Of a stretch of DNA of 64,000 nucleotides, positions 35,340 through 44,612 are shown piece by piece. Under the pieces are notes generated by a model. The model was not told where the DNA came from. It saw nothing but the letters and a program-made list of their open reading frames with translations, and searched no databases. The DNA is taken from the NCBI RefSeq assembly GCF_013166515.1, contig NZ_JABKKJ010000010.1, forward strand, positions 1 to 64,000, written 5' to 3'. Both the position numbers and the translations under genes were made by a program. Source of the stretch: Xylanibacter caecicola. Lineage in GTDB: Bacteria; Bacteroidota; Bacteroidia; Bacteroidales; Bacteroidaceae. The first letter of the stretch is position 1, and each line of letters starts with the position of its first letter.

Positions 35340-35527
35340 ATCTTTGACTTCGTATCTTACTGCGTCCAAGATACTCTCGCTTGACAAAAAAACAAATAAA
35401 TTTGTTGTTTTGTTCTCGACTTATCCGTATCTTTGACTTCGTCTTTGGCTGCGTCCAAGATACTCTCGCTCGACAAAAAACAAATAAATTTGTTGTTTTG
35501 TTCTCGACTTATCCGTATCTTTGCCCC
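35340..35527 (+). repeat. 88-89-bp tandem repeat carrying promoter elements
   Basis: Two nearly identical units start at ATCTTTGACTTCG, 35340 and 35429; a third begins at 35517 and stops after ATCTTTG. Each junction reads CTTATCCGTATCTTTG, so a TATCTTTG -7 element ends each unit, with TTTTG words about 20 bases upstream. Inside each unit is CAAATAAATTTG, a short palindrome. The unit ends just ahead of aroQ. Confidence 0.85.
35516..35523 (+). promoter_or_regulatory. Predicted -7 element (TATCTTTG) of aroQ
   Basis: Perfect TAnnTTTG at the end of the second tandem unit, with TTTG-like words about 20 bases upstream. The same element recurs at 35428-35435. Confidence 0.6.
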
Positions 35528-35616
35528 AGATAAGCTACGCACTGACAACTCCCAAAAAAATTGCTTGCGTCAGGCTTTCACTATCGCTGCATACAAAATT
35601 ACATTTTTTTTCCGAT

Positions 35617-36033
35617 ATGAAGATACTTATCCTTAACGGACCCAATCTGAACCTCCTCGGAGTGCGTGAGCCGGGTATATACGGCAGCTGTTCTTTCGAC
35701 AGTTATCTGCCGCTGCTCCGTGAGCGCTATCCGGCAGTAGACATAGAATACCGTCAGAGCAACATAGAGGGCGAACTGATAAACATCATGCAGGAAACGG
35801 GCTTCTCATACGACGGCATCATACTGAACGCCGGCGCATATACGCACACAAGCATCGCCCTGCACGACTGCATACGCTCGCTGAAGTGCCCGGTCATAGA
35901 GGTGCATATCTCCAACGTGCACAGTCGTGAGGAGTTTCGCCGCCACTCGTATATATCGCCCGTATGCAAGGGAGTTATATGCGGTTTCGGGCTCGACTCA
36001 TACCGTCTTGCACTCGAAGCGCTTCTGTGCTGA
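35617..36033 (+). CDS. aroQ: Type II 3-dehydroquinate dehydratase
   Basis: Third step of the shikimate pathway: removes water from 3-dehydroquinate. The 138-residue protein has LNGPNLNLLGVREPGIYG (catalytic Arg and Tyr near residues 19-24), NAGAYTHTS and EVHISNVHSREEFR (catalytic His). ATG 35617 is the family start; the open frame upstream lies in the promoter repeat region. Confidence 0.97.
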   Translation: MKILILNGPNLNLLGVREPGIYGSCSFDSYLPLLRERYPAVDIEYRQSNIEGELINIMQETGFSYDGIILNAGAYTHTSIALHDCIRSLKCPVIEVHISNVHSREEFRRHSYISPVCKGVICGFGLDSYRLALEALLC

Positions 36034-36110
36034 GCCGGATGATGTCTGCTTGAACGCCGGACGGATAGTGTTAAGCACATATACCCCATATCTTTACCTT
36101 ATATATAATA

Positions 36111-36740
36111 ATGTCAGAAATAGACGACTATATTCTTGCCCATACCGATCCGGAGGGCGACTATCTGTACAGGCTCTATCGTGCCACCAACATCCACCTG
36201 CTGCGCGGGCGCATGGCGAGCGGTCATCTGCAGGGCAGGCTTCTGCGCATGCTCGTGCGTATGATCAAACCGAAGAACATTCTCGAGGTGGGAACGTTCA
36301 GCGGTTACAGTGCCATTTGTCTTGCCGAAGGACTTGATGACGGCGGCAAGGTATATACATACGAGATAAACGACGAGCAGGAGGACTTTACGCGCCCTTG
36401 GATTGAAGGCTCTGCCGTGGCAGACAAGATAGAGTTTATAATAGGCGATGCCATTTCCGAGGCTCCCGCACTGGGCATAACCTTCGACCTTGTCTTTATC
36501 GATGGCGACAAGCGTACATATCTCGACACCTACGAAATGGCTCTTTCGGTGTTGCGCCCGGGAGGCTTCATCTTCGCCGACAACACGCTTTGGGATGGGC
36601 ATGTGGTAGACCATGCCTATGACAAAGACCGCCAGACGGCGGGAATAGAGCATTTTAATGATTTCGTAGCACGTGACGATAGGGTGGAGCGCGTAATGCT
36701 TCCGTTGCGCGACGGGCTGACGTTGATACGTAAGAAGTGA
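36111..36740 (+). CDS. SAM-dependent O-methyltransferase (class I)
   Basis: A 209-residue caffeoyl-CoA-O-methyltransferase-type enzyme. The SAM-binding motif I is ILEVGTFSGYSAICLAE (near residue 58), with FDLVFIDGDK (metal-binding Asp) and GGFIFADNTLWDG further on. The substrate is unknown; catechol-like small molecules are typical. It follows aroQ by 78 bases and may be co-transcribed. Confidence 0.9.
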   Translation: MSEIDDYILAHTDPEGDYLYRLYRATNIHLLRGRMASGHLQGRLLRMLVRMIKPKNILEVGTFSGYSAICLAEGLDDGGKVYTYEINDEQEDFTRPWIEGSAVADKIEFIIGDAISEAPALGITFDLVFIDGDKRTYLDTYEMALSVLRPGGFIFADNTLWDGHVVDHAYDKDRQTAGIEHFNDFVARDDRVERVMLPLRDGLTLIRKK

Positions 36741-36908
36741 AGAATTAAGAGTTAAGAATGAAGAATTTGCTGCCGCAGCAGCAGGATTATTTTAGCCCCT
36801 ATAGGTTCTATTGTTCCTATAGGGGCTATATGTCTTATAAGCCTTATAAGCCCTATTGTTAAATGATGTGCGGCAGCAAATTCTTCATTCTTAACTCTTA
36901 ATTCTTCA
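36738..36908. terminator. Large inverted repeat, probable bidirectional terminator
   Basis: The 40-base arms 36738-36777 and 36869-36908 are perfectly complementary. The arm consists of GAAGAATTAAG-type words followed by TTTGCTGCCGCA. A second hairpin, AGCCCCTATAGG with CCTATAGGGGCT, lies in the loop. The left arm starts at the methyltransferase stop and the right arm ends 5 bases from the lipoprotein gene's stop; the two genes converge here. Confidence 0.75.
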
Positions 36909-36913
36909 TTTCT

Positions 36914-37762
36914 TTACTTAACCTGCACCACCAGATACTTGCTTGTGCTCCAGAACAGCTGCGGGTTGTTTATCCTAAGCACGTATTGGTCTTTTGCATC
37001 GCGCTGCAGCGTGTAGCTGCCGGACGGGTGCATGGTCAGTATGTTGGCAGACTTGGAATAGAGTTTTATCTCTTTGTCTACGCGTATGTCTATTTTTGTA
37101 AAGTAGTTCTTGTTGAAGTTGCCCTGCAACACTTTACCCTTTAAAAGGATGTTCTGTTCTTTCAACTCCTTCTTTGTGCCGAAAGCGAACCATGCCGTGT
37201 TTATCTGCTTGTCCTGATCGTTGATTGTCTGTGCCTTGCTTTCGTTCTCTCCCTTCAGGTCGTTTACGCTTGTATTGAGATCGGAGATTGTTGCATCAAG
37301 TTCGGCAATGTGTATATCCTTGGCGTCGAGTTCGGCACGCAACTGCCTTAACTGTATGTCTTTGTTGTCCAGTTGCTTTACAAGATTCTCTATAGTCCGC
37401 TTCAATTGTTCGCCCTTAAACGAGCTTTCGCGCATTTGCTGGCGCAGCTTTTCTATAAGTTCACGGTTCTGAATGAGGCGCTGCTGTATGAACTTGATGT
37501 TCTCGCGTATCTCGCTCTCTTTGTTGGCACCCTCTCCGTCCTTTGCAATGAGCACACGGTTCTCGGCAGCATTGATGTCGCGGAAACCCTCTTCGACATC
37601 GTTCAGCAATCCCATCATATCGTTTATCTCATTGTCTTTCTGCTCGATGATGCGCTGCAAGGAGTCTGTGGCGCTTACCGACGGCTGTTCGGGAGTCACC
37701 TTTTCGTTCTTGCATGCAGTCAGTGCCATGGCACATGCTGCAAATAATAATACCTTTTTCAT
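36914..37762 (-). CDS. Coiled-coil lipoprotein (Cbp1-like, tentative)
   Basis: A 282-residue lipoprotein: signal KKVLLFAACAMALTAC, lipidated Cys near residue 17. Residues 30-190 form a long coiled coil with LLNDVEEGFRDINAAENRV and several heptad runs. The C-terminal 80 residues are a beta-rich domain containing FGTKKELKEQNIL. I recall similar Bacteroidales proteins labelled collagen-binding adhesin Cbp1, but I cannot confirm adhesion from the sequence. It lies downstream of rsmI on the same strand, 18 bases away. Confidence 0.7.
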   Translation of the reverse strand: MKKVLLFAACAMALTACKNEKVTPEQPSVSATDSLQRIIEQKDNEINDMMGLLNDVEEGFRDINAAENRVLIAKDGEGANKESEIRENIKFIQQRLIQNRELIEKLRQQMRESSFKGEQLKRTIENLVKQLDNKDIQLRQLRAELDAKDIHIAELDATISDLNTSVNDLKGENESKAQTINDQDKQINTAWFAFGTKKELKEQNILLKGKVLQGNFNKNYFTKIDIRVDKEIKLYSKSANILTMHPSGSYTLQRDAKDQYVLRINNPQLFWSTSKYLVVQVK

Positions 37763-37780
37763 AATTATAAGTTTTTTGGT

Positions 37781-38464
37781 TTATTCCTTTTTTGTATTTT
37801 TTCCGGCGACGACAATCACAAATTCGCCGCGCGGTTCTGTTGTCTCGAAGTGAGAGATTATCTCTGCCAGTGTACCGCGGACACTTTCCTCGTGTATCTT
37901 TGATATCTCGCGACAGGCACTTGCCTGACGGTCCTCACCGAAATATTCGGCAAACTGCCGCAGTGTTTTCAATACCCTGTAGGGCGATTCGTAAAAGACC
38001 ATTGTGCGTGCTTCGTCCTTCAGACTTTCAAGACGTGTGGCACGTCCTTTCTTCTGAGGTAGAAAACCTTCGAAGCAGAAGCGGTCGCAGGGCAGTCCGG
38101 AAGACACTATGGCAGGCACAAAAGCCGTGGCACCGGGCAGACACTGCACCGTAATGCCTGCTGCCGCTGCTTCGCGGACAAGATAAAAGCCCGGATCGCT
38201 GATGCCGGGTGTGCCGGCGTCGCTGATAAGAGCAATGTCCGCACCGCCCTTCAGACGCTCTACTATGCCTGCGGAGGTGCCGTGCTCGTTGAACTTATGA
38301 TGCGATATAAGATGATTTTTTATGTCGAAATGCTTCAGAAGAATGCCCGAAGTACGTGTGTCTTCAGCCAGAACCATGTCTGCCTCTTTAAGTATGCGTA
38401 TGGCGCGGAAGGTGATGTCTTCCAGATTTCCTACCGGAGTAGGCACTATATATAATGTACCCAT
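37781..38464 (-). CDS. rsmI: 16S rRNA (cytidine(1402)-2'-O)-methyltransferase
   Basis: Methylates the ribose of C1402 in 16S rRNA. The 227-residue tetrapyrrole-methylase-fold protein has PTPVGNLEDITFRA at residues 8-21, AEDTRTSGILLKHF and SDAGTPGISDPG (near residue 80). The C-terminal extra domain of longer homologues is reduced. Confidence 0.95.
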   Translation of the reverse strand: MGTLYIVPTPVGNLEDITFRAIRILKEADMVLAEDTRTSGILLKHFDIKNHLISHHKFNEHGTSAGIVERLKGGADIALISDAGTPGISDPGFYLVREAAAAGITVQCLPGATAFVPAIVSSGLPCDRFCFEGFLPQKKGRATRLESLKDEARTMVFYESPYRVLKTLRQFAEYFGEDRQASACREISKIHEESVRGTLAEIISHFETTEPRGEFVIVVAGKNTKKE

Positions 38465-38621
38465 GGTGCTTGTTGCTATGTATTGATATGTAACTGAACG
38501 ATCCTGACGGGACCATAAGCTTTGTTCGGATGCTCAATCTCTTTTCTCGGACAAATATACTTAATTAATCCACCATGGCAAAAAAACACTTTAAATCTTT
38601 GCAATTTTTAAAACGTCTTTG

Positions 38622-38629
38622 TATATTTG
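38622..38629 (+). promoter_or_regulatory. Predicted -7 element (TATATTTG) of tdk
   Basis: Perfect TAnnTTTG only 7 bases before ATG 38637; an mRNA with a very short leader is implied, or an upstream start site exists. Confidence 0.45.
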
Positions 38630-38636
38630 TGCCATA

Positions 38637-39227
38637 ATGGAAAGACATTCGGAAGGTTGGGAGATGCACCGCCCGGGTAGAATAGAGGTGGTGTGCGGTT
38701 CAATGTTTTCTGGAAAGACAGAGGAACTGATAAGACGTATGAAGAGGGCAAAGTTCGCCCGGCAGAGAGTGGAGATATTCAAGCCATCGCTTGATACGCG
38801 ATATTCGGAGGTCGATGTTGTGAGCCATGACAAGACAACTATACCGAGCACGCCGGTAGACTCGTCGTCAAGCATATTGCTGTTAGCATCGGACATCGAT
38901 GTAGTGGGCATAGACGAGGCGCAATTTCTTGACGGGGGACTGGTAGACGTCTGCAACCAGCTAGCTAACAGGGGGGTGAGGGTAATCGTTGCCGGTCTTG
39001 ATATGGATTTCAAGGGCGTTCCTTTCGGTCCAATTCCCGCGCTGTGTGCCATTGCCGACGAGGTGACGAAGGTGCATGCGATATGCGTGAAGTGCGGTGC
39101 GCTGGCGTATGTGAGCCACCGTCTTGTGGAGAACGACAAGCGCGTGCTGCTCGGAGAGACCAATGAGTATGAGCCGTTGTGCCGCGACTGCTATCGCAAG
39201 GCTATGGAAGAGGAGAAGAAAAGATAA
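38637..39227 (+). CDS. tdk: Thymidine kinase
   Basis: Phosphorylates thymidine in the salvage pathway. The 196-residue type II enzyme has the P-loop [11 protein letters not shown] (near residue 21), the Walker B-like [21 protein letters not shown] and a zinc ribbon with Cys pairs (CVKCGALA and CRDCYRK). The ATG at 38637 follows a -7 match; the earlier in-frame ATG 38619 overlaps that promoter. Confidence 0.95.
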   Translation: MERHSEGWEMHRPGRIEVVCGSMFSGKTEELIRRMKRAKFARQRVEIFKPSLDTRYSEVDVVSHDKTTIPSTPVDSSSSILLLASDIDVVGIDEAQFLDGGLVDVCNQLANRGVRVIVAGLDMDFKGVPFGPIPALCAIADEVTKVHAICVKCGALAYVSHRLVENDKRVLLGETNEYEPLCRDCYRKAMEEEKKR

Positions 39228-39230
39228 ATT

Positions 39231-40322
39231 ATGTTTGAGCAAAAGATAACATTCGACAAGTTTATACGTTGGGCATTGGTTGCTTTGCTGGTATTTGCCG
39301 TGCTGTTTGTTATGAACTGGCTGAGCGGCGTATTGCTGCCGTTTTTTATCGCATGGCTGCTGGCATACCTTCTGTATCCGGTGGTGAAGTTCATGCAATA
39401 CAGGATGAGGGTGCCCACGAGGGCACTGTCAATAATCGTGACTCTGATACTTGTCATTGCTGTTTTGGGCGGAATATTTTATCTTATAATACCTCCGATG
39501 ATAGAACAGTTTGAGAAACTGGGCGGATATATCACCAAATACATACAGCACGAGGTGAATGTAAGCAACACACCGGACGCCATACGGGCGTGGCTGCACG
39601 ACAACCAGCATGAGATACGCCGTTTTTTCAACAGCAACGATGTGGCGGATGCAGTGAAGTCTGCCATGCCCAAGGTGTTCTCCGTGCTCGGACAGACGGC
39701 AAACGTGATAATAAGCATAGTGGCATCGTTTATCACGCTGATGTATATGTTTTTCATTCTGCTTGACTATGAGTATCTTTCAAACAACTGGATAAAGATT
39801 TTCCCGAAGTCGGTGCGCCCTTTCTGGCAGTCGCTGATGAAGGATGTTGAACGCGAACTTAACAATTATGTGCGTGGACAGTCGCTTGTTGCGCTTAGCA
39901 TGGGTATACTGTTCTGTATCGGATTTACGCTTATAGACTTTCCGATGGCTATCGGACTGGGCATTCTTATAGGTATAATGGATCTTGTGCCTTATCTGCA
40001 CACGTTCGCATTGATACCAACCGCATTCCTCGCCCTTATGAAAGCGGCGGACACGGGGCAGAACTTTTGGATAATACTGGCATCGGCAGTGGCGATATTT
40101 GCAATAGTCCAGGTGATAATAGACATGGTAATCACTCCGAAGATAATGGGTAAGGCAATGGGACTGAACCCTGCCATACTGCTGTTGTCCTTGTCGGTAT
40201 GGGGGTCGCTGCTCGGGTTTATAGGTCTTATAGTGGCGCTTCCGCTTACCACCCTGCTCATAGCATACTATCAGAGGTATGTTACGAAAGAGACGGAAAA
40301 GCCTGAGCATAACGGCGAATGA
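39231..40322 (+). CDS. AI-2E family transporter
   Basis: A 363-residue polytopic membrane protein of the AI-2E (PerM-like) family. About seven to eight membrane helices are visible, including the N-terminal pair (LVALLVFAVLFVMNWLSGV, LLPFFIAWLLAYLLYP), a soluble loop near residues 95-150 and the family end motif with IGLIVALPLTTLLIAYY. The transported compound is not predictable; exported autoinducers or ions have been suggested for relatives. It follows tdk by 3 bases. Confidence 0.9.
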   Translation: MFEQKITFDKFIRWALVALLVFAVLFVMNWLSGVLLPFFIAWLLAYLLYPVVKFMQYRMRVPTRALSIIVTLILVIAVLGGIFYLIIPPMIEQFEKLGGYITKYIQHEVNVSNTPDAIRAWLHDNQHEIRRFFNSNDVADAVKSAMPKVFSVLGQTANVIISIVASFITLMYMFFILLDYEYLSNNWIKIFPKSVRPFWQSLMKDVERELNNYVRGQSLVALSMGILFCIGFTLIDFPMAIGLGILIGIMDLVPYLHTFALIPTAFLALMKAADTGQNFWIILASAVAIFAIVQVIIDMVITPKIMGKAMGLNPAILLLSLSVWGSLLGFIGLIVALPLTTLLIAYYQRYVTKETEKPEHNGE

Positions 40323-40391
40323 CATGCCTCACGGCAGAATAGCATATTCAGGATTTGTGCCGTTTATTGTCTGTCTGTCGGAAAAAAGTGT

Positions 40392-40399
40392 TATTTTTG
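40392..40399 (+). promoter_or_regulatory. Predicted -7 element (TATTTTTG) of the MerR gene
   Basis: Perfect TAnnTTTG 39 bases before the ATG at 40438. Confidence 0.5.
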
Positions 40400-40437
40400 C
40401 AATTAAGTTTAGTCTTATTATATATTAATACAAGGTT

Positions 40438-40785
40438 ATGGCACTTAATACGGATAAAAATCTGAAGCTTTATTATTCAATAAAGGAGGTGGCGGAAATG
40501 GTGGGTGTTGCTGAAAGCACGCTCCGTTTCTGGGAGAAAGAGGTACCTGCGATAAAGCCGAAGACCACCGGCAACAATATCCGCCAGTACACACAGGCGG
40601 ATATTGATAATATTAAGATAATCTATAACCTTGTGAAGGTGAGGGGCTTCAAACTTTCGGCAGCTCGTAAGATGCTCCGTGAGAACCGTGGACAGGCGGA
40701 CAGCAACGCGCGTGTGATGGAGATGCTGATAAACGTCCGTGACGAGCTGAAGGCTCTTAAAAAGCATCTTGACTATCTGTCGTAA
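40438..40785 (+). CDS. MerR family transcriptional regulator
   Basis: A 115-residue DNA-binding protein with the MerR helix-turn-helix at residues 13-80 (YSIKEVAEMVGVAESTLRFWE, then RQYTQADIDNIKIIYNLV). The effector domain is minimal, a single C-terminal helix, so it may be a constitutive or chromosome-associated regulator like those common in Bacteroidota. Targets are unknown. Convergent with cobB. Confidence 0.9.
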   Translation: MALNTDKNLKLYYSIKEVAEMVGVAESTLRFWEKEVPAIKPKTTGNNIRQYTQADIDNIKIIYNLVKVRGFKLSAARKMLRENRGQADSNARVMEMLINVRDELKALKKHLDYLS

Positions 40786-40831
40786 CTCCTTAAAAATATT
40801 TTAAGCAGTGAAATGATGACATTGGAGGTAT

Positions 40832-41533
40832 TTATCGTTCCTCCAATATACCGCAAAGTTCTTCCATTCCCTCCGACGCACCTTTCATGATGTGCCGTAT
40901 GTTGCTGTTTCCTGAGACGGAAACGCTTTTCGGGTCGATGATGTATATCGGAGTGCCGGGGCATACATACTGCACAAGTCCGGCGGCAGGATATACGTTG
41001 AGTGAAGTGCCGATGATTATGAAGATGTCGGCTTGTTCCGTTTCTTTTATTGCAGGTTCTATCATGGGGACGCTCTCGCCGAAGAACACGATGTAAGGGC
41101 GTAGTAGCGAACCGTCGCCTGCCTTGGTGCCGGGCGCTACCTCGTAGTTGTCGGCAGTAAGCGTCTGCCAAAAGTGTTGGTTCTCGGTGTCACGGCTGGA
41201 ACATACTTTCATAAGTTCGCCGTGCAAATGGATGACTTTTGACGAGCCTGCCTGCTCATGGAGGTTGTCGACGTTTTGGGTTATCACAGTCACGTCATAT
41301 TGTTTTTCAAGTCCGGCAACAAGCCTGTGACCCTTGTTCGGTTGTGCGTCAAGAAGTTGCCTGCGCCTCTCGTTGTAGAACTTCGTTACCAGTTCCGGAT
41401 CGTTGAGCCAACCCTCGTGCGACGCCACCTGCTGCACGGGATAGCTCTCCCAAAGTCCGTCTGCATCGCGGAATGTCTTCAGACCGCTTTCCGCAGACAT
41501 TCCCGCACCTGTAAGTATTACTATCTTTTTCAT
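40832..41533 (-). CDS. cobB: NAD-dependent protein deacylase (sirtuin)
   Basis: Removes acyl groups from lysines using NAD+. The 233-residue protein has GAGMSAESGLKTFRD (residues 10-24), TQNVDNLHEQAG and LHGE (catalytic His near residue 106) and the nucleotide-site segments GTSLNVYPA and VYIIDP-like (IYIIDPKS). The zinc module appears degenerate: only one Cys (KVCSSRD) is visible where four are usual. It follows mutS2 by 15 bases on the same strand, so the two are probably co-transcribed. Confidence 0.92.
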   Translation of the reverse strand: MKKIVILTGAGMSAESGLKTFRDADGLWESYPVQQVASHEGWLNDPELVTKFYNERRRQLLDAQPNKGHRLVAGLEKQYDVTVITQNVDNLHEQAGSSKVIHLHGELMKVCSSRDTENQHFWQTLTADNYEVAPGTKAGDGSLLRPYIVFFGESVPMIEPAIKETEQADIFIIIGTSLNVYPAAGLVQYVCPGTPIYIIDPKSVSVSGNSNIRHIMKGASEGMEELCGILEER

Positions 41534-41548
41534 AATAAGTAAATGTTT

Positions 41549-44098
41549 TTATCCTATGTCCACAACCGTTATTCCAGCCCCTCCGAACTGCACGTGCTCG
41601 TCTTTGAAGTTTGTGATGTTGGGGATGGTGGCGAGATATTGGCGTATCAGCTGTTTCAGTATGCCTGTTCCGGTGCCGTGAAGGATACGTACGCGGCTCA
41701 CTCCGACCAGTATCGCGTCGTCAATGAAGTACATCACGGCGTTTATAGCCTCATCACCGCGCATACCGCGGACGTCGATGTCCTGCTTGAAGTTTAGCTT
41801 GCGGTTGTCTATAGTCTCACGTGTCTGCCGTCCGATGGACATCGGTCTGTTGCAGTCATCGCTCTTTTTCACTTCTGCATGTTCGAGCTTTTCCAGTGAA
41901 ATCTTAGACCGGATGTCGCCAAAGATAACGACGGCATTCTTGCCTTTTATCTCTTCTATGTGCCCGACGGACGACAATCCCTTTATGCGAACGGTGTCGC
42001 CTGCCTCAAGCATCTTCTGTTTTTGTGGCTCTGATTGTGCCTGCGGCTTGCCGCTCTGCAGCTGTTTCTTCTCCGCCTTCTCCTTCTTACGTTTCTCGCG
42101 ACGTTCCTTTCGTTCTTGTATCTGCCTTATCTTGCGGGCTATCATTTCATCATCGGAATCATTGCCGATGTCGTGTATCTCGTCTCTGAAGGCATCGAAC
42201 TCTTCACGTATGCGGCGCGTCTCTTCTTTGGCAGCCTGGTTTTCTTTTATCTCGCGTATTGTGTTCTCTATTTTCCGGTTGCTTTCTTTCAGCAGTTCCT
42301 CTGCCTGTTCCCTTGCCCGTATCAGTACTTCACGGCGGTTCTTTTCCAGTTCTTTGATGTCAGATTCATACTTTGCAATTATCTGTTCAAGTTTTCTTTC
42401 ATGTTGGTGTATGTTCTGGCGTTTGTTTTCCCAATAGCGTTTGTCGCGGACAATGTCTTGAAGATACTTGTCGCTCTGTATGTAGTCGCTGCCGACAATC
42501 TCGCTTGCATCGCGTATAACCTCGTCGGGCAAACCTATCTTGCGGGCAATCTCTATGGCAAACGAACTGCCGGGGCGTCCTGTCTGTAGCTGGAATAGTG
42601 CTTTCATTTCGTGCCGGTCGTAAAGCATGGCACCGTTTACCACACCTTCATGACTGTCTGCAAAGTGCTTTAGGTTCTGGTAGTGTGTCGTTATTATGCC
42701 GTATGCTCCTTTGTTGCAGAATTGTTTCAGTACAGCCTCAGCTATGGCTCCGCCTATCTGCGGCTCTGTTCCGGTGCCGAACTCATCAATGAGTATCAGC
42801 GTTTTTGCATCGGCATACCTCATCATGTGTTTCATATTGGTGAGGTGGCTGGAGTATGTACTCAGGTCGTTCTCCATGCTTTGCTCGTCGCCGATGTCTA
42901 TGAAGATGTTGTTGTAGATGCCGGTACGCGAGCGTTCGCTTACCGGTATGGACAGTCCGCACTGCAACATATATTGTAACAGACCGACGGTTTTGAGGCA
43001 AACGGATTTTCCTCCGGCGTTGGGACCGGATATAATGAGTATGCGCTTGTCTTTTGTCAGCATGATGTCTAATGGCACAACCCTCTTGCCTTGCTTCTCC
43101 AAAGACAGTCTCAACAGCGGATTTACAGCCTCTATCCAATCGATATGAGGGCGTTTTTCCACTTCGGGTTCGATACTGTTTGTATATTTTGCCAATTCCG
43201 CCTTGGCGTGTATAAGGTCTATTTTTGCAAGAAAACGGTATGAATCCAATATTTGTGTTACGTGCGGACGTATCTTTTTTGCAATTTCCGTCAGTATGCG
43301 TACAATCTCTCTGCGTTCGTCTGCTTCAAGTTCTCTTATCTTGTTGTTTGCCTCAACCACCTCTGTCGGTTCGATGAATACAGTCTTTCCCGATGCCGAC
43401 TCGTCGTGCACGATACCTTTTATCTTTCGTTTCATTCCCGGTGCCACGGGTATCACGAGGCGTCCGTCGCGTATGGCAGGCGTCACGTCTTTTTCTACGA
43501 CCCCATCACTCTGTGCCGCTCGGAGTATATTATATAATGTACGTGAAATGCTTCCTTCTGTACGTGCAAGTTCTCTGCGTATGTCAAGAAGTGCCGTAGA
43601 GGCGTTGTCGCGTATTTTTCCGAACTTGTCCAATATTCGGTCAATATGCTGTATCAGTTGTGGAAACGTCATTACGCCGTCAGTAAGACGGTGCAGGGCA
43701 GGGTAGGGGTATGCCCTTTCTTCCTGTTCTTCGTCTTCATCGGTAATGTCATTGTCGCTTTCGTTACGGTTAAGATATCTTACAATGTCGCAGATAGTGC
43801 CAAGTGATCGGCGCAGGTCAAACAACTCGTTTTCTTCAAGATGTGTGCCTTCAAGGCGCAGGCGTGCCACAGCCTCGCGGACATCAAGAAAGTATTGTAA
43901 TGGAAAGTCGTCGGCTTCTTCTTGTAACCGTTTGAACTCACGTACTTGTCTAAGCCATTCGTTCACCGTGTCTGCATCTGTGGAAACAGACATACTGTCT
44001 GTCATCTCCTTACCAAGCGTGCTCAGGCAGCGTTCGCGCAGCAAGTTTCTTATTTCGTTAAAACCGACTTTATGCTCAAAACTGTTGGGATAAATCAT
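41549..44098 (-). CDS. mutS2: Endonuclease MutS2
   Basis: MutS-family ATPase linked to ribosome-collision rescue and suppression of recombination. The 849-residue protein has Walker A ISGPNAGGKSVCLK (near residue 335), Walker B LILIDEFGTGTEP, a long coiled coil (residues 500-640), a KOW-like segment (GDTVRIKGLSSVGHIEEIKG) and a C-terminal Smr domain with LHGTGTGILKQLI. ATG 44098 is chosen because a minus-strand TACCTTTG promoter (complement of 44103-44110) lies just before it; the longer frame to 44155 would cross the promoter. Confidence 0.94.
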   Translation of the reverse strand: MIYPNSFEHKVGFNEIRNLLRERCLSTLGKEMTDSMSVSTDADTVNEWLRQVREFKRLQEEADDFPLQYFLDVREAVARLRLEGTHLEENELFDLRRSLGTICDIVRYLNRNESDNDITDEDEEQEERAYPYPALHRLTDGVMTFPQLIQHIDRILDKFGKIRDNASTALLDIRRELARTEGSISRTLYNILRAAQSDGVVEKDVTPAIRDGRLVIPVAPGMKRKIKGIVHDESASGKTVFIEPTEVVEANNKIRELEADERREIVRILTEIAKKIRPHVTQILDSYRFLAKIDLIHAKAELAKYTNSIEPEVEKRPHIDWIEAVNPLLRLSLEKQGKRVVPLDIMLTKDKRILIISGPNAGGKSVCLKTVGLLQYMLQCGLSIPVSERSRTGIYNNIFIDIGDEQSMENDLSTYSSHLTNMKHMMRYADAKTLILIDEFGTGTEPQIGGAIAEAVLKQFCNKGAYGIITTHYQNLKHFADSHEGVVNGAMLYDRHEMKALFQLQTGRPGSSFAIEIARKIGLPDEVIRDASEIVGSDYIQSDKYLQDIVRDKRYWENKRQNIHQHERKLEQIIAKYESDIKELEKNRREVLIRAREQAEELLKESNRKIENTIREIKENQAAKEETRRIREEFDAFRDEIHDIGNDSDDEMIARKIRQIQERKERREKRKKEKAEKKQLQSGKPQAQSEPQKQKMLEAGDTVRIKGLSSVGHIEEIKGKNAVVIFGDIRSKISLEKLEHAEVKKSDDCNRPMSIGRQTRETIDNRKLNFKQDIDVRGMRGDEAINAVMYFIDDAILVGVSRVRILHGTGTGILKQLIRQYLATIPNITNFKDEHVQFGGAGITVVDIG

Positions 44099-44102
44099 AT
44101 TG

Positions 44103-44110
44103 CAAAGGTA
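44103..44110 (-). promoter_or_regulatory. Predicted -7 element (TACCTTTG) of mutS2
   Basis: Perfect TAnnTTTG on the minus strand, immediately upstream of the chosen ATG. Confidence 0.6.
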
Positions 44111-44207
44111 CAAAACAAACATTACCGTATAATTCGTGTATTTGTTAATTAACATTAATTCAAATTGTTTTACCTATGGAGAATTATTGTTTATGGATTA
44201 AAAGCAT

Positions 44208-44215
44208 TACCTTTG
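44208..44215 (+). promoter_or_regulatory. Predicted -7 element (TACCTTTG) of tRNA-Ser
   Basis: Perfect TAnnTTTG 39 bases before the tRNA. Confidence 0.6.
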
Positions 44216-44254
44216 CACACGCTTTAGAACACAAAGCTGGTCGTCCTGACTAAA

Positions 44255-44339
44255 GGAGAGATGGTAGAGTGGTCGATTACAACGGTCTTGAAAACCGTCG
44301 TGCTGAGAGGCACCGGGGGTTCGAATCCCTCTCTCTCCG
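44255..44339 (+). tRNA. tRNA-Ser (UGA)
   Basis: Acceptor GGAGAGA/TCTCTCC, anticodon loop with TGA (GGTCTTGAAAACC), a long variable arm (CGTGCTGAGAGGCACCG) and T-arm GGTTCGAATCC. CCA is not encoded. A conjugative-element integrase begins 274 bases downstream, so the tRNA 3' end is the likely attachment site. Confidence 0.96.
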
Positions 44340-44379
44340 CTGAACGTGCTGGACAGAAATGGTCAGCAAACGGACAAAA

Positions 44380-44411
44380 AGCTACAAATCAACGATTTGT
44401 GGCTTTTTTTA
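44380..44411 (+). terminator. Hairpin terminator after tRNA-Ser
   Basis: AGCTACAAATC (44380-44390) pairs with GATTTGTGGCT (44394-44404), with one G-T pair, followed by a T-run. Confidence 0.8.
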
Positions 44412-44585
44412 TTGCCCGAAAGTCCGGCTTCCAAGACTTCAAAAGTACGGTAAAAGACAAAGTTTCGTTACTAAATCGTTACCTATTCCCTGCCGGACAA
44501 AAACGGTAACGATTTGTCCTCAAATGACCTGAAAATGACTTGATTAGTCCATAGTCTGCATAACTCGAAAACGAGAGGTAAAAAT

Positions 44586-44593
44586 TAATTTTG
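44586..44593 (+). promoter_or_regulatory. Predicted -7 element (TAATTTTG) of the integrase gene
   Basis: Perfect TAnnTTTG, 20 bases before the integrase ATG at 44613. Confidence 0.55.
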
Positions 44594-44612
44594 CAACTAA
44601 AAAAAGTGAGTT

